This document shows, in pieces, positions 15,857 through 24,059 of a DNA stretch of 58,878 nucleotides. A program made the translations under genes and the position numbers. The DNA is from Domibacillus robiginosus (GTDB taxonomy: Bacteria; Bacillota; Bacilli; Bacillales; Domibacillaceae). The stretch spans positions 1 through 58,878 of the forward strand of contig NZ_LAHL01000023.1 in assembly GCF_000966195.1 (NCBI RefSeq). Direction: 5' to 3'. Numbering within the stretch: position 1 is the stretch's first letter; each line of letters opens with the position of its first letter. The notes under the pieces are model-generated. The model made no database searches, had not been told where the DNA came from, and saw nothing but the letters and a program-made list of their open reading frames with translations.

Positions 15857-16993
15857 ATGAACAAGTACGAATATATTTTAATTGGAGGCGGTGTCATTGG
15901 CTGTTCCATCGCTTATCGCCTCGCAAAATCGGGTTTTTCTGTTGCGCTGTTTGATTCGGACTCTGCCGGTAAAGCTTCAATGGCAGCGGGCGGAATGCTC
16001 GGGGCGCAAAATGAATTTGAATGTGAAAACCCGCTCATGGAAATCGCACTCGAAAGCCGGGATTTATTCCCCGATCTGCGTGATGAGCTTTTTGAAGAGT
16101 CAGGCATCGACATCGAATTTCGAAAAGCCGGCCTTTTAAAAGTAGCCGCATCTGAAGAAGACCGCGACTCTTTACTAGCTCAATATCGTTTTTTAGCAGG
16201 AAAAGATGCGACTGTTTCCTGGCTTGAGCCTCAAGATGTGCCAAAAAAAGAACCGCAGTTAACAAGTCTTACAGCCGGTGCCATTTATTTAGAAAAAGAC
16301 AATCAGGTGAAAGCACCTTTGCTTGCGTTTGCCCTGCTTCGATCAGCGGTCAATGCAGGAGTTCATGTTTACGAGCATACAGCCATTCACGAGCTGATCA
16401 TACAAAACGGACAAGTTCTCGGGGTGAAAACAAAATCAAGCAATGTATATGCAAGCCGGGTGATCAATACAGCTGGTGCCTGGAGTTCAGCCCTTCTAGA
16501 AGGTACAGGCTTCACGCCGCCTGTTATTCCTGTGAAAGGTGAATGTGTGTCCATTAAACTCTCAAAAGAAGCACCAGTTAAAACGATATTCGCAGTTGAC
16601 GGTTGTTATATTGTGCCAAAAAGAAACAATGAGATGCTGATCGGCGCGACATCTACACCACATTCGTTTGATCCGTCTGTATCGGCTGGCGGTATTCGTT
16701 CACTTTTAAACCGGGCAGCGCGCCTGCTTCCCATTTTAGATACAGGTACCATTGAGCGAACCTGGTCCGGAGTCCGCCCTCAAGCGGCAGACCACCTCCC
16801 TGTTATCGGTGCCCACCCGTTTGTTGACGGCTTATACATATGCACCGGACATTATCGAAATGGCATTCTGCTGAGTCCTATCACTGGATTGTTAATGGAA
16901 AAATATTTGAGCGGCTGTTCAAAGACTGCAGCACGTCTTGCGCCGTTTTCTCCAGCACGCTTTTTATCACAAAAGGAGGCAGTCCCTGTATGA
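15857..16993 (+). CDS. thiO: ThiO, glycine oxidase
   Basis: The 378-residue FAD enzyme of the DAO family oxidises glycine to the imine used for the thiazole ring. The N-terminal dinucleotide-binding motif LIGGGVIGCSIAYRLAKSG, AAGGMLGAQ (FAD site), PVKGECVSIKL and the C-terminal GHYRNGILLSPITG are all clear. The ATG at 15857 has AAAGGTG 11 nt upstream; an in-frame GTG at 15845 overlaps the tenI stop but has no ribosome site. The last codons overlap thiS (ATGA). Confidence 0.95.
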   Translation: MNKYEYILIGGGVIGCSIAYRLAKSGFSVALFDSDSAGKASMAAGGMLGAQNEFECENPLMEIALESRDLFPDLRDELFEESGIDIEFRKAGLLKVAASEEDRDSLLAQYRFLAGKDATVSWLEPQDVPKKEPQLTSLTAGAIYLEKDNQVKAPLLAFALLRSAVNAGVHVYEHTAIHELIIQNGQVLGVKTKSSNVYASRVINTAGAWSSALLEGTGFTPPVIPVKGECVSIKLSKEAPVKTIFAVDGCYIVPKRNNEMLIGATSTPHSFDPSVSAGGIRSLLNRAARLLPILDTGTIERTWSGVRPQAADHLPVIGAHPFVDGLYICTGHYRNGILLSPITGLLMEKYLSGCSKTAARLAPFSPARFLSQKEAVPV

Positions 16994-17193
16994 AAATGAC
17001 GGTAAATGGACGCGAAGTAGATGTACCGGAAAATGTAAGGACGGTACGTGACCTGCTTGACCACTTTAATTTAAATAAAGATCTTGCCATTGTGGAATTG
17101 AATCAGTCTATTTTAGATAAAACAACGCGGGATGATCAAAAACTGACGAATGGCGACCGCATAGAAATTGTACAATTTGTAGGAGGCGGATAA
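16990..17193 (+). CDS. thiS: ThiS, sulfur carrier protein
   Basis: The 67-residue ubiquitin-fold carrier ends with the diagnostic Gly-Gly (QFVGGG), whose C-terminus is adenylated by ThiF and converted to a thiocarboxylate that gives sulfur to ThiG. It begins [20 protein letters not shown] after a two-residue MK extension. ATG overlaps the thiO stop by four bases (ATGA), with AAAGGAGG upstream, so it is translationally coupled. Confidence 0.96.
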   Translation: MKMTVNGREVDVPENVRTVRDLLDHFNLNKDLAIVELNQSILDKTTRDDQKLTNGDRIEIVQFVGGG

Positions 17194-17195
17194 AT

Positions 17196-17963
17196 ATGTT
17201 AAAGATTGGACCTTATTCATTTGAATCCCGGCTATTGCTCGGTACAGGCAAATTCCCTGATTTTGATGTGCAAAAAGCGGCAGTGGAAGCTTCACAAACG
17301 GAAATTTTAACGTTTGCCGTGCGCCGGATGAATATCTTCGAGCCGAACCAGCCAAACTTTTTAGAAAAAATAGAAGCAAAAAAGTATACTCTGCTGCCAA
17401 ACACAGCCGGTGCTAAAACGGCGGAAGAAGCAGTGCGGATTGCCAGGCTTGCCAAGGCATCCGGTTTATGTGACATGATTAAGGTAGAGGTCATCGGCTG
17501 CGATAAAACACTGCTTCCAGACCCGGTAGAAACGCTGCGTGCTTCTGAAATGCTGTTAGAAGAAGGATTTATCGTTCTTCCATATACATCGGATGATGTT
17601 CTTTTAGCCAAGCGGCTTGAAGACCTTGGCTGTCATGCGATTATGCCTGGTGCGTCTCCAATCGGCACTGGTCTTGGGATTGTCAACCCGCTTAATATTC
17701 ATTACATTATTGAACAGGCGAATGTCCCGGTCATTGTAGATGCAGGCATCGGCACTCCATCTGATGCTGCGAAAGCAATGGAGCTGGGTGCAGATGGTGT
17801 ACTGCTTAACACAGCTGTTTCTGGCGCACAAAACCCGGTTCAAATGGCAGAAGCAATGAAATACGCTGTGCTTGCCGGACGGAGTGGATTTGAAGCAGGA
17901 CGGATTCCGAAAAAGCTTCATGCGAATGCCTCAAGTCCGCTTGAAGGAATGAGCGTGCTTTGA
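17196..17963 (+). CDS. thiG: ThiG, thiazole synthase
   Basis: The 255-residue TIM-barrel enzyme condenses DXP, dehydroglycine and ThiS thiocarboxylate into the thiamine thiazole. Diagnostic segments are [45 protein letters not shown] (Schiff-base Lys in MIKVEV), [25 protein letters not shown] and [30 protein letters not shown] lies directly upstream. The TGA stop overlaps the TTG start of thiF. Confidence 0.97.
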   Translation: MLKIGPYSFESRLLLGTGKFPDFDVQKAAVEASQTEILTFAVRRMNIFEPNQPNFLEKIEAKKYTLLPNTAGAKTAEEAVRIARLAKASGLCDMIKVEVIGCDKTLLPDPVETLRASEMLLEEGFIVLPYTSDDVLLAKRLEDLGCHAIMPGASPIGTGLGIVNPLNIHYIIEQANVPVIVDAGIGTPSDAAKAMELGADGVLLNTAVSGAQNPVQMAEAMKYAVLAGRSGFEAGRIPKKLHANASSPLEGMSVL

Positions 17964-18985
17964 TAGACCGCTACTCAAGGCAGGTGCTGTTTCCAGGCAT
18001 TGGACGAAGCGGACAGGATTTGCTGCGAACAAAACATGTGCTGATCATTGGCGCTGGGGCTCTCGGTGCGGCCAACGCAGAAATGATCGCCCGGGCCGGT
18101 GTCGGGCATATTACTATTGTAGACCGGGATTACGTAGATTTTTCTAACTTACAGCGGCAGAACTTATACACTGAGCAAGATGCCATAGACAGGATGCCAA
18201 AAGCCGAAGCAGCAGGAAAAAGACTAAACGCCATTAATTCAGATGTTCGTGTAACTGCTCTCACACAAGATGTTGATGCCGCTTTTTTAGAATCTATCCT
18301 CACAAGAAATAATATTGATTTGATTGTGGATGGGACCGATAATTTTGATGTGCGTTTTATTTTAAATGATACCGCTCAAAAATATCGGATCCCGTGGGTG
18401 TACGGAGCCTGCGTTGCTTCAGGCGGCTTGTCGATGCTGATTGTGCCTGGTAAAACACCGTGCCTGCATTGCTTAATGGATACAATGCCGGGAGCAGGTG
18501 CTACCTGTGACACCGCCGGCATTATTTCACCCGCTGTGCAAATGACTGCGTCGGTTCAAACCGCGGAGGCGCTCAAATGGCTTTCAGGAAGGACAGATGC
18601 ACTGCGAGGAACTATTTTTTCCTTTGATTTATGGAAAAATCAATTTTCATCGGTAGATGTACAGCGTATGAAAAAAAACGACTGCCCTTCCTGCGGCACA
18701 AAACCTGTTTATCCATTTCTCTCATACGAGCGGACGACTAAATTTGCTGTCCTGTGCGGACGTGATACCGTGCAGATCCGCCCAGCTGATGTAACGGAGA
18801 GAAATCTGTCTGAGCTCGCCGGGCATATTCAGCAGACAGCAGATATTACTCATCAGAACGGCTTTTTGCTTTCATTTCAGCATGCACCTTACACAGTGAC
18901 CGCTTTTAAGGACGGCCGGGTGTTTATCCAGGGCGTGTCTTCTGTTGAAGAGAGCAAGCGGGTGTATTATCAGTATTTCCAATAA
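17960..18985 (+). CDS. thiF: ThiF, ThiS adenylyltransferase (E1-like)
   Basis: The 341-residue E1/MoeB/ThiF protein adenylates the ThiS C-terminus. Visible elements are [16 protein letters not shown], the nucleotide-binding [31 protein letters not shown], the CLHCLMD zinc pair and the second zinc pair CPSCG. A C-terminal extension after about residue 255 is as in Bacillus ThiF. It starts at TTG overlapping the thiG stop (TTGA), with GAAGGA 11 nt upstream. thiD, which follows in B. subtilis, is not here, so the pathway is completed elsewhere. Confidence 0.95.
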   Translation: MIDRYSRQVLFPGIGRSGQDLLRTKHVLIIGAGALGAANAEMIARAGVGHITIVDRDYVDFSNLQRQNLYTEQDAIDRMPKAEAAGKRLNAINSDVRVTALTQDVDAAFLESILTRNNIDLIVDGTDNFDVRFILNDTAQKYRIPWVYGACVASGGLSMLIVPGKTPCLHCLMDTMPGAGATCDTAGIISPAVQMTASVQTAEALKWLSGRTDALRGTIFSFDLWKNQFSSVDVQRMKKNDCPSCGTKPVYPFLSYERTTKFAVLCGRDTVQIRPADVTERNLSELAGHIQQTADITHQNGFLLSFQHAPYTVTAFKDGRVFIQGVSSVEESKRVYYQYFQ

Positions 18986-19022
18986 ACAAAAAATTGCGGC
19001 TAGGTGTTGCCGCAATTTTTTA
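18986..19022. terminator. bidirectional terminator between thiF and the DUF2812 gene
   Basis: AAAAATTGCGGC/GCCGCAATTTTT stem with T-runs on both strands. Confidence 0.92.
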
Positions 19023-19523
19023 TTTATAGAATTGTAATTTCTTTTTAAGTGAGACAAACAAACACAGATATAATACAACTCCAAACGCAGCAAGCGCTGC
19101 AACGGCTTTTTGTACAGGATGGCCATGCCACGTAAGGAAAAGGCCGGCCTGGCTGCAAATAAGCAAAAGAAACATCATAAGATAAAACTGAAGCATTCTC
19201 TGTACGGATTCTTTCATTGATTCCAAATCTGTATAAAGTTTTTTTACTCCTGGCTGATCAGCTCTTTTTTTAAAATAGTGGAACCTGCCCATGCTGCTGT
19301 CAACATGCTTCCACCCTGCTTCCTTATAAAAAGAAAAGTATTCTTGACTCGCTTCATTAAAATCAATTTGGTAAATGTATTCTTCCTCTGGATTTTGGTT
19401 AAAATTATATACGCCAAAATAGTACTTCTGAAAATGGAATCCTTTTGACGACATATCAGTCAGCCACTTTTCTTCTTTTTCAATGTTAGATGCCAGAAAA
19501 AGCCTTATTTTTTTTATAGTCAT
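19020..19523 (-). CDS. DUF2812 domain membrane protein
   Basis: The 167-residue protein has a soluble N-terminal DUF2812 domain (about 1-95: KIRLFLASNIEKEEKWLTDMSSKGFHF, YIYQIDF, YFSFYKEAGWKHVDSSMGRFHYF) and two C-terminal membrane helices (about 112-130 and 137-158). DUF2812 proteins are nearly always encoded beside a PadR regulator, as here with a 4 bp overlap. They are thought to be membrane-linked partners of stress or antibiotic responses, but no activity is known. Confidence 0.88.
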   Translation of the reverse strand: MTIKKIRLFLASNIEKEEKWLTDMSSKGFHFQKYYFGVYNFNQNPEEEYIYQIDFNEASQEYFSFYKEAGWKHVDSSMGRFHYFKKRADQPGVKKLYTDLESMKESVQRMLQFYLMMFLLLICSQAGLFLTWHGHPVQKAVAALAAFGVVLYLCLFVSLKKKLQFYK

Positions 19524-19852
19524 CTTTTTTCTTCCCCCATTACTCGTTTGGTATGAGAAACAACAGATAAAATCCGCTTGTATTCCAGGTCTAATACTTC
19601 TCTTCCTAAATCCGTCAGCACATAATATTTCCGCCGATCAGCATCTATAACCTTTACTTGTTGAATGATGCCTTGCTTCTGCAGCTTTCCAAGCGCACCA
19701 TAAAGAGTTCCCGGCCCTAATGCCACGCTTCCTTCACTTATTTTTTCAACATCCTGCATCACCGCATAGCCATGCCGGCATTCACGCAAAGCTAATAAGA
19801 TGTAATAGGTCGCTTGTGAAAGCGGCAAAAATACTTCTGGTTGTTCGCTCAT
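19520..19852 (-). CDS. PadR family transcriptional regulator
   Basis: The 110-residue winged-helix repressor has LSQATYYILLALRECRHGYAVMQ, the wing segment VALGPGTLYGALGKLQKQG, and DRRKYYVLTDLGREVLDLEY, all characteristic of PadR. It very probably represses its own operon with the DUF2812 gene; sequence motifs fitting an operator lie immediately upstream. ATG at 19852 follows GGGGTGAAGAA. An in-frame GTG at 19879 is inside the operator-like repeats and lacks a ribosome site. Confidence 0.92.
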   Translation of the reverse strand: MSEQPEVFLPLSQATYYILLALRECRHGYAVMQDVEKISEGSVALGPGTLYGALGKLQKQGIIQQVKVIDADRRKYYVLTDLGREVLDLEYKRILSVVSHTKRVMGEEKR

Positions 19853-19866
19853 TTCTTCACCCCAAT

Positions 19867-19901
19867 TATATCGCACCACGATATATCAACTAGCGATATA
19901 T
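19867..19901. promoter_or_regulatory. overlapping inverted repeats, candidate PadR operator
   Basis: TATATCG-5 nt-CGATATA (19867-19885) overlaps ATATATC-7 nt-GATATAT (19881-19901), giving three evenly placed CGATATA half-sites immediately before the PadR start. The position fits autoregulation. Confidence 0.5.
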
Positions 19902-19926
19902 TATCATTCTTTTATATATTTTCAAT

Positions 19927-19966
19927 AAAAAAAGAGCCGGCTTCCCTGAAGGAACGACTCTTTTCT
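19927..19966 (-). terminator. terminator of the DHA2 exporter gene
   Basis: AAGAG...TTCC/GGAA...CTCTT interrupted stem followed by CTCTTTTTTT on the minus strand. Confidence 0.65.
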
Positions 19967-20051
19967 TATTTACCGATCGAACGATCAATGATAACTGCCA
20001 TTTTTTATTTCGGCCGTTATATCTCATCTTCCAGCCTTTATTTTTTCAGAC

Positions 20052-21473
20052 TCAGTATTCGTTTTTCTGAAATATTGTCTTTACGGACTGCTTTTTCCTC
20101 AGCAAAAAAGCAAGCGGAAGCGCCACAACGAGTGGGGTAAGTGAATATAAAAACACGTCACCTGCTGCTGTTGCAGAGGAAGCATGAGCTTCTGTTCCTC
20201 CTTCCGTGTAAACCGAGGAACGAAACGCCAGCAGCGCTGAAAACAAAGCGATGGATAGGGAAGCAATCGATTGGCGCGTCCAGTTATTGAGTGCAGATGC
20301 GTAGCCAGCTAATTCCACCGGTATAGCCGACATACCTGCATTCGTAATTGGCATATTGCAAAGAGCAATGCCAAGGTAGCGCACCGACGTCCAAATGATC
20401 ACATAGCTCATGGTCGTCTGAATACTTAAGTGCCCCATCATGTAACTGCCGATAATCATAATAAACAGCCCTGAGAAAATAAGCGGTGCCGGCCCCGTTT
20501 TATCATACAGCTTGCCAGTTACCGGTGTAAACAGCGCCATCACGAGCGCCCCCGGCATCATAATAAGTCCTGTTTCAAGCGCACCGAATTCGAGTGAGCT
20601 TTGCAGAAAAATCGGTACTAAAAATGCCCCCGCGTACAGCCCAACAGACATAACGGCACTAAGCAAAAGACTGTAAGCATAACGGCGGTGCGTCAGTACT
20701 TCAAAGTTCAGCAGCGGAAACTGGACACGGAGTTCGCGCCGTACAAATAAAAACAGCAAAATGAGTGCTGTACCCGCGACGGCTAATTTTTTCACATTTG
20801 TGAATCCCCACGACTCTGCTTCTGCAAAAGCAGTCAAAAGAAGAATACTGCCTATAAAGGACAATAAAAGCCCCGGCAGATCAAACGGCATTTTCGCCCC
20901 TGCGTCTGTCCCGGGAATAAATACCGCTGCTGCCCAAATGGCCGCTGCTGCAATCGGAAGATTTAAATAAAATAATGCCGGCCAGCCCGCAACATCGATA
21001 AAAAAGCCGGCAAGCACCGGACCGAGAGCTGGCGCAAGTACCGCCGACAAACTCCACAAGCTGATGCCGTACGCCTGTTTTCTTTTTTCTATCGTTTTAT
21101 ATACGAGTGTCATGGTAGATGGCATTATCATGCCGCTGAATGTCCCCTGCAAAATACGCAGTACAATTAAGCTTTCCATACTCCAGGCAAACACACTGAT
21201 TAGCGAGCAAACAAAAAAGCCAATGAGCGCCGCTAAATACACACGCTTAAAGCCAAAACGTGCGCCAAACCAGCCTGCAGCCGGTGCTACCGCCCCGGCT
21301 GCCAGCATAAACCCTGTTACTGTCCACTGTGCTGCCGGCAGATCTGCGTGAAACTCACTCATAAATGCTGGAACGGCTACGTTGACAGTAGATGTATTCA
21401 TCACTGCTAGAAAATTCCCGAAAAAAACAGCAAAAATAATCGACCAAAAAGCCGTTTCTTTTTTTTCTTCCAC
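20052..21473 (-). CDS. DHA2 family (14-TMS) MFS multidrug exporter
   Basis: The 473-residue protein has about 14 hydrophobic helices and the EmrB/QacA motifs: NTSTVNVAVPAF (motif D1), QWTVTGFMLAAGAVAPAAGWFGARFGFKRVY (motif A loop) and ALGPVLAGFFIDVAGWPALFYLN (motif C). It is expected to export hydrophobic drugs in exchange for protons. GTG start with AGGTG 7 nt upstream. It is not overlapping any regulator, though a PadR gene lies downstream on the same strand; a separate terminator suggests independent transcription. Confidence 0.9.
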   Translation of the reverse strand: MEEKKETAFWSIIFAVFFGNFLAVMNTSTVNVAVPAFMSEFHADLPAAQWTVTGFMLAAGAVAPAAGWFGARFGFKRVYLAALIGFFVCSLISVFAWSMESLIVLRILQGTFSGMIMPSTMTLVYKTIEKRKQAYGISLWSLSAVLAPALGPVLAGFFIDVAGWPALFYLNLPIAAAAIWAAAVFIPGTDAGAKMPFDLPGLLLSFIGSILLLTAFAEAESWGFTNVKKLAVAGTALILLFLFVRRELRVQFPLLNFEVLTHRRYAYSLLLSAVMSVGLYAGAFLVPIFLQSSLEFGALETGLIMMPGALVMALFTPVTGKLYDKTGPAPLIFSGLFIMIIGSYMMGHLSIQTTMSYVIIWTSVRYLGIALCNMPITNAGMSAIPVELAGYASALNNWTRQSIASLSIALFSALLAFRSSVYTEGGTEAHASSATAAGDVFLYSLTPLVVALPLAFLLRKKQSVKTIFQKNEY

Positions 21474-21638
21474 GTTCTTACACCTGATTTCTATTTAATC
21501 TGTTCCCTATTATAACAAAAAACTTCGTGTCACGAAATGTCAGCTCGGCTTTCCCTTTTTTAATACAGCTTAATACGTCCCGCTTTTTGGAAAAGAATGT
21601 GCTACACTAAGAAAAAAAGTGGAAAGGATACGGCCAGA

Positions 21639-21863
21639 ATGCTAAAGCGCTTTGTTTTTGTCATTCCTGTTATGGTAATTGTTTTCTCCATTGCCACCTG
21701 GATGTTGAACAAGGATTATGCCATGATTGCACGCGATACCCGCCTGCTTATTTCCGCCGGGGCGGCCCTTTTTTCCGGTTTGATTTCATTTTTCCTGCTA
21801 AAAGGTGATGCAGAAGAGCTAGCTGCCGCCCACCGGGATCGCCAGAGCAGGAGTAAAAAGTAA
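21639..21863 (+). CDS. small two-helix membrane protein of unknown function
   Basis: The 74-residue product has two hydrophobic segments (about 3-24 and 35-54) and a strongly basic hydrophilic tail (AAHRDRQSRSKK), giving a likely hairpin in the membrane with both ends inside. The ATG at 21639 follows AAAGGAT. An in-frame ATG at 21597 lies within a promoter-like stretch (TGTGCTACACT) and is less likely. A strong terminator follows. It resembles short uncharacterised membrane proteins of Bacillus; no function is claimed. Confidence 0.6.
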   Translation: MLKRFVFVIPVMVIVFSIATWMLNKDYAMIARDTRLLISAGAALFSGLISFFLLKGDAEELAAAHRDRQSRSKK

Positions 21864-21897
21864 AAAACGCTTGTCTCGATTGAGACAAGCGTTTTTC
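21863..21897. terminator. bidirectional terminator
   Basis: AAAAACGCTTGTCTC/GAGACAAGCGTTTTT stem, symmetric, shared by the small membrane protein gene and the convergent symporter gene. Confidence 0.94.
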
Positions 21898-21902
21898 TTT
21901 CC

Positions 21903-23237
21903 TTACCCAAACATTTTCATTAGCAATGTTGCTAAAATAACCGTAGAGGCACCGCCCAGGCGTGTTGCTACCTGCGCGAATGGCATTAGTGACATACGGT
22001 TCGAAGCAGACAGGATCGCCACGTCACCCGTTCCACCAAGGCCGCTATGGCAGCCTGTTACGATTGCTGCATCAATCGGATGCATTTTCATGAACTTTCC
22101 GACAAAGTATCCTGTTGCAACCATCGAAATTACAACGGCTGCACAGACAACCACGTACCCCGGTGTTACAATTTTCACTACATCTTCAAGCGGAATATAC
22201 AGCATGCCAAGCCCGACCATTAACGGCCACGTTAAGCTTGTTGAAACGAATTTGTACAAGTGATACGCACCCTGCTCCATACGTGCAGGCATCATTTGAC
22301 ATACTTTAACAAGGGTTGCACCGACAATCATCAAGACTGGACCCGGAATACCAAGGAACAAATGAGCAAAGCTTCCGAAGATAAAGAAGCTGCAAGCAAT
22401 TAACAACCCCGCACCCATTAACGAGAAATCAACCGGTTTGTTAATCGTTGTTTCTGAGGAAATCTGGTCCCCTTCTTTTGATTTAACAAGAACTCCATTT
22501 CCTGTTAATTCAGGTTTTTTCTCACCCAGACGCATCATAAGGCCTGCACATACAACAGCAACAATATTACCGATAACTGCAGCCGGGATCATTTGAGAAA
22601 CAAAGGATTCTGCTGCACCGCCAGAAATCTGCGCATAAGCAAGTGACAATGGTAGAATACCTTCACCAATACCGCCGCCAATAATTGGCACAACAATATA
22701 AAAGAATGTGTGTTTAATGCTGTAGCCGAATAACAAGCCGACAAGGCAGCCTGCCACAACAGATGCCAGCGTCCCTAATACAAGCGGGATAAACATGCGT
22801 GTAAACCCTTGAATCAATACTTTGCGGTTCATACCAAGAATACTTCCGGCAACAAGCACCGAAATATATAAGTATAAAAAGTTCGATGTTTTCATAAGCG
22901 TTGTAACAGCTTCTGTTGCACTTGGATTAATTAAGTCAAAGAAAACTAAAATGGATGGAACAAGCAGCGCCAGAATTGCCGGACCGCCAATATCTTTTAA
23001 AATAGGGATTTTCATACCAAGATCGCCCAGCAGCATCCCCATAATCATAATTACGGCAAATCCGCCAATCATATCCGGCGGCAGCTGATTGTATACTGAT
23101 GCTGCATAAATGACAGCTGCCAGCACAATATAAAGTGGCAGTGGAACTGGTCCTACAGTAATACTATTTAATTTTTGGAAAAAAGATGGCTTTTGATCGT
23201 TAGAAGGAAACGTTTCCAACTTTCTTTCTGCTCCCAT
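21903..23237 (-). CDS. maeN: 2-hydroxycarboxylate transporter family symporter (MaeN/CimH-like)
   Basis: The 444-residue carrier belongs to the 2HCT family (CitS/MaeN/CimH). Both family signature loops are visible: VPIIGGGIGEGILPLS and CHSGLGGTGDVAILSASNRM (GGXGG-type re-entrant loops), along with NQLPPDMIGGFAVIMIMGMLLGD. It should import malate and/or citrate with Na+ or H+. It sits directly downstream of a MalK/MalR-like two-component pair, as B. subtilis maeN is controlled by MalKR. AGGAGG precedes the ATG; a terminator separates it from the regulator gene, and it has its own promoter with a cre-like site. Confidence 0.88.
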   Translation of the reverse strand: MGAERKLETFPSNDQKPSFFQKLNSITVGPVPLPLYIVLAAVIYAASVYNQLPPDMIGGFAVIMIMGMLLGDLGMKIPILKDIGGPAILALLVPSILVFFDLINPSATEAVTTLMKTSNFLYLYISVLVAGSILGMNRKVLIQGFTRMFIPLVLGTLASVVAGCLVGLLFGYSIKHTFFYIVVPIIGGGIGEGILPLSLAYAQISGGAAESFVSQMIPAAVIGNIVAVVCAGLMMRLGEKKPELTGNGVLVKSKEGDQISSETTINKPVDFSLMGAGLLIACSFFIFGSFAHLFLGIPGPVLMIVGATLVKVCQMMPARMEQGAYHLYKFVSTSLTWPLMVGLGMLYIPLEDVVKIVTPGYVVVCAAVVISMVATGYFVGKFMKMHPIDAAIVTGCHSGLGGTGDVAILSASNRMSLMPFAQVATRLGGASTVILATLLMKMFG

Positions 23238-23280
23238 ATTGATAACCTCCTGTTTGTTTCTTGCTTCATCTTATCTGGAA

Positions 23281-23296
23281 TTAAAGCGTTATCATA
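23281..23296 (-). promoter_or_regulatory. cre-like CcpA site overlapping the -10 of the maeN-like gene
   Basis: On the minus strand TGATAACGCTTTAA differs from the cre consensus TGWNANCGNTNWCA at one position. It overlaps a TATGAT -10 box, so CcpA binding would block initiation when preferred sugars are present. Confidence 0.55.
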
Positions 23297-23329
23297 TATT
23301 ATTTATTTTTTTAAATTGTTTTTTAACTA

Positions 23330-23358
23330 AAAAAAGTAAGCAGTTTCAAACTGCTTAC
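23330..23358 (-). terminator. terminator after the MalR-like regulator
   Basis: GTAAGCAG/CTGCTTAC stem with TTTTTTT tail, overlapping the regulator's stop codon. Confidence 0.85.
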
Positions 23359-24059
23359 AGAAAGTTTTTCATAATATACTCCTTGGAAAGGTTGCGTGTA
23401 TGCTGATAAACCGGGCGTCCTACCGTACCATAAACCACTCTTACATCCAGCACCTCGATGTCGGTGAGAAACTTTAAATACTTGCGTGCAGAAACACCGG
23501 AAATGCCGACTCTTTTCACAATGTCTTCTGTTGAAAAAGCACCTTCTATTTCTTCAATCTCTCCCCACACTTGATTGAGCGTAGCTTTTGTCAGCCCTTT
23601 TGGAATATCCTTCGGCATATCCTGCTCTCTCCTGCCAAGCAGCTGGCGATCCAATTCTTCCTGGCTGACCTGGCGGGTTTGTGCCGTAAATGCCCGTTTA
23701 TCACGATATTCTTTTAATGCTTCTTCAAACCGGTCAAATTGAAATGGTTTAATTAAATAATCAACGGCGCCATAGCGAATTGCTTTTTGGACCCGTTCCA
23801 TATCAGAAGCAGCAGATATGACGATTACATCCACTTCTTTTTCTCTTTCCCTTACATAAGTCAGCAGCGATAATCCATGCGGACCCGGCATGAAAATATC
23901 GAGCAGAATAAGGTCAATTCCCTGGCTTTCTATAACTGAAATAGCTTCTTCCACCGTTCCAGCTGATGCGGACAATGAAAATCCGCTGATGCTTTCTACA
24001 TATTTTGCGTGCAGAGCAGCTACACGCTGTTCGTCTTCTACTAACAAAACGCGTATCAT
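23355..24059 (-). CDS. MalR-like response regulator (CitB/DcuR family)
   Basis: The 234-residue regulator has a receiver domain (VLLVEDEQRVAALH, phospho-Asp in IDLILLDIFMPGPHG, Lys in DYLIKPFQFDRFEE) and a C-terminal helix-turn-helix domain (about 165-215: TKATLNQVWGEIEE, EDIVKRVGISGVSARKYLKFL) of the CitT/DcuR/MalR type. Its ATG overlaps the kinase stop by four bases. It is inferred to activate the MaeN-like symporter downstream, possibly also the BASS gene of its own operon. Confidence 0.87.
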   Translation of the reverse strand: MIRVLLVEDEQRVAALHAKYVESISGFSLSASAGTVEEAISVIESQGIDLILLDIFMPGPHGLSLLTYVREREKEVDVIVISAASDMERVQKAIRYGAVDYLIKPFQFDRFEEALKEYRDKRAFTAQTRQVSQEELDRQLLGRREQDMPKDIPKGLTKATLNQVWGEIEEIEGAFSTEDIVKRVGISGVSARKYLKFLTDIEVLDVRVVYGTVGRPVYQHTRNLSKEYIMKNFL

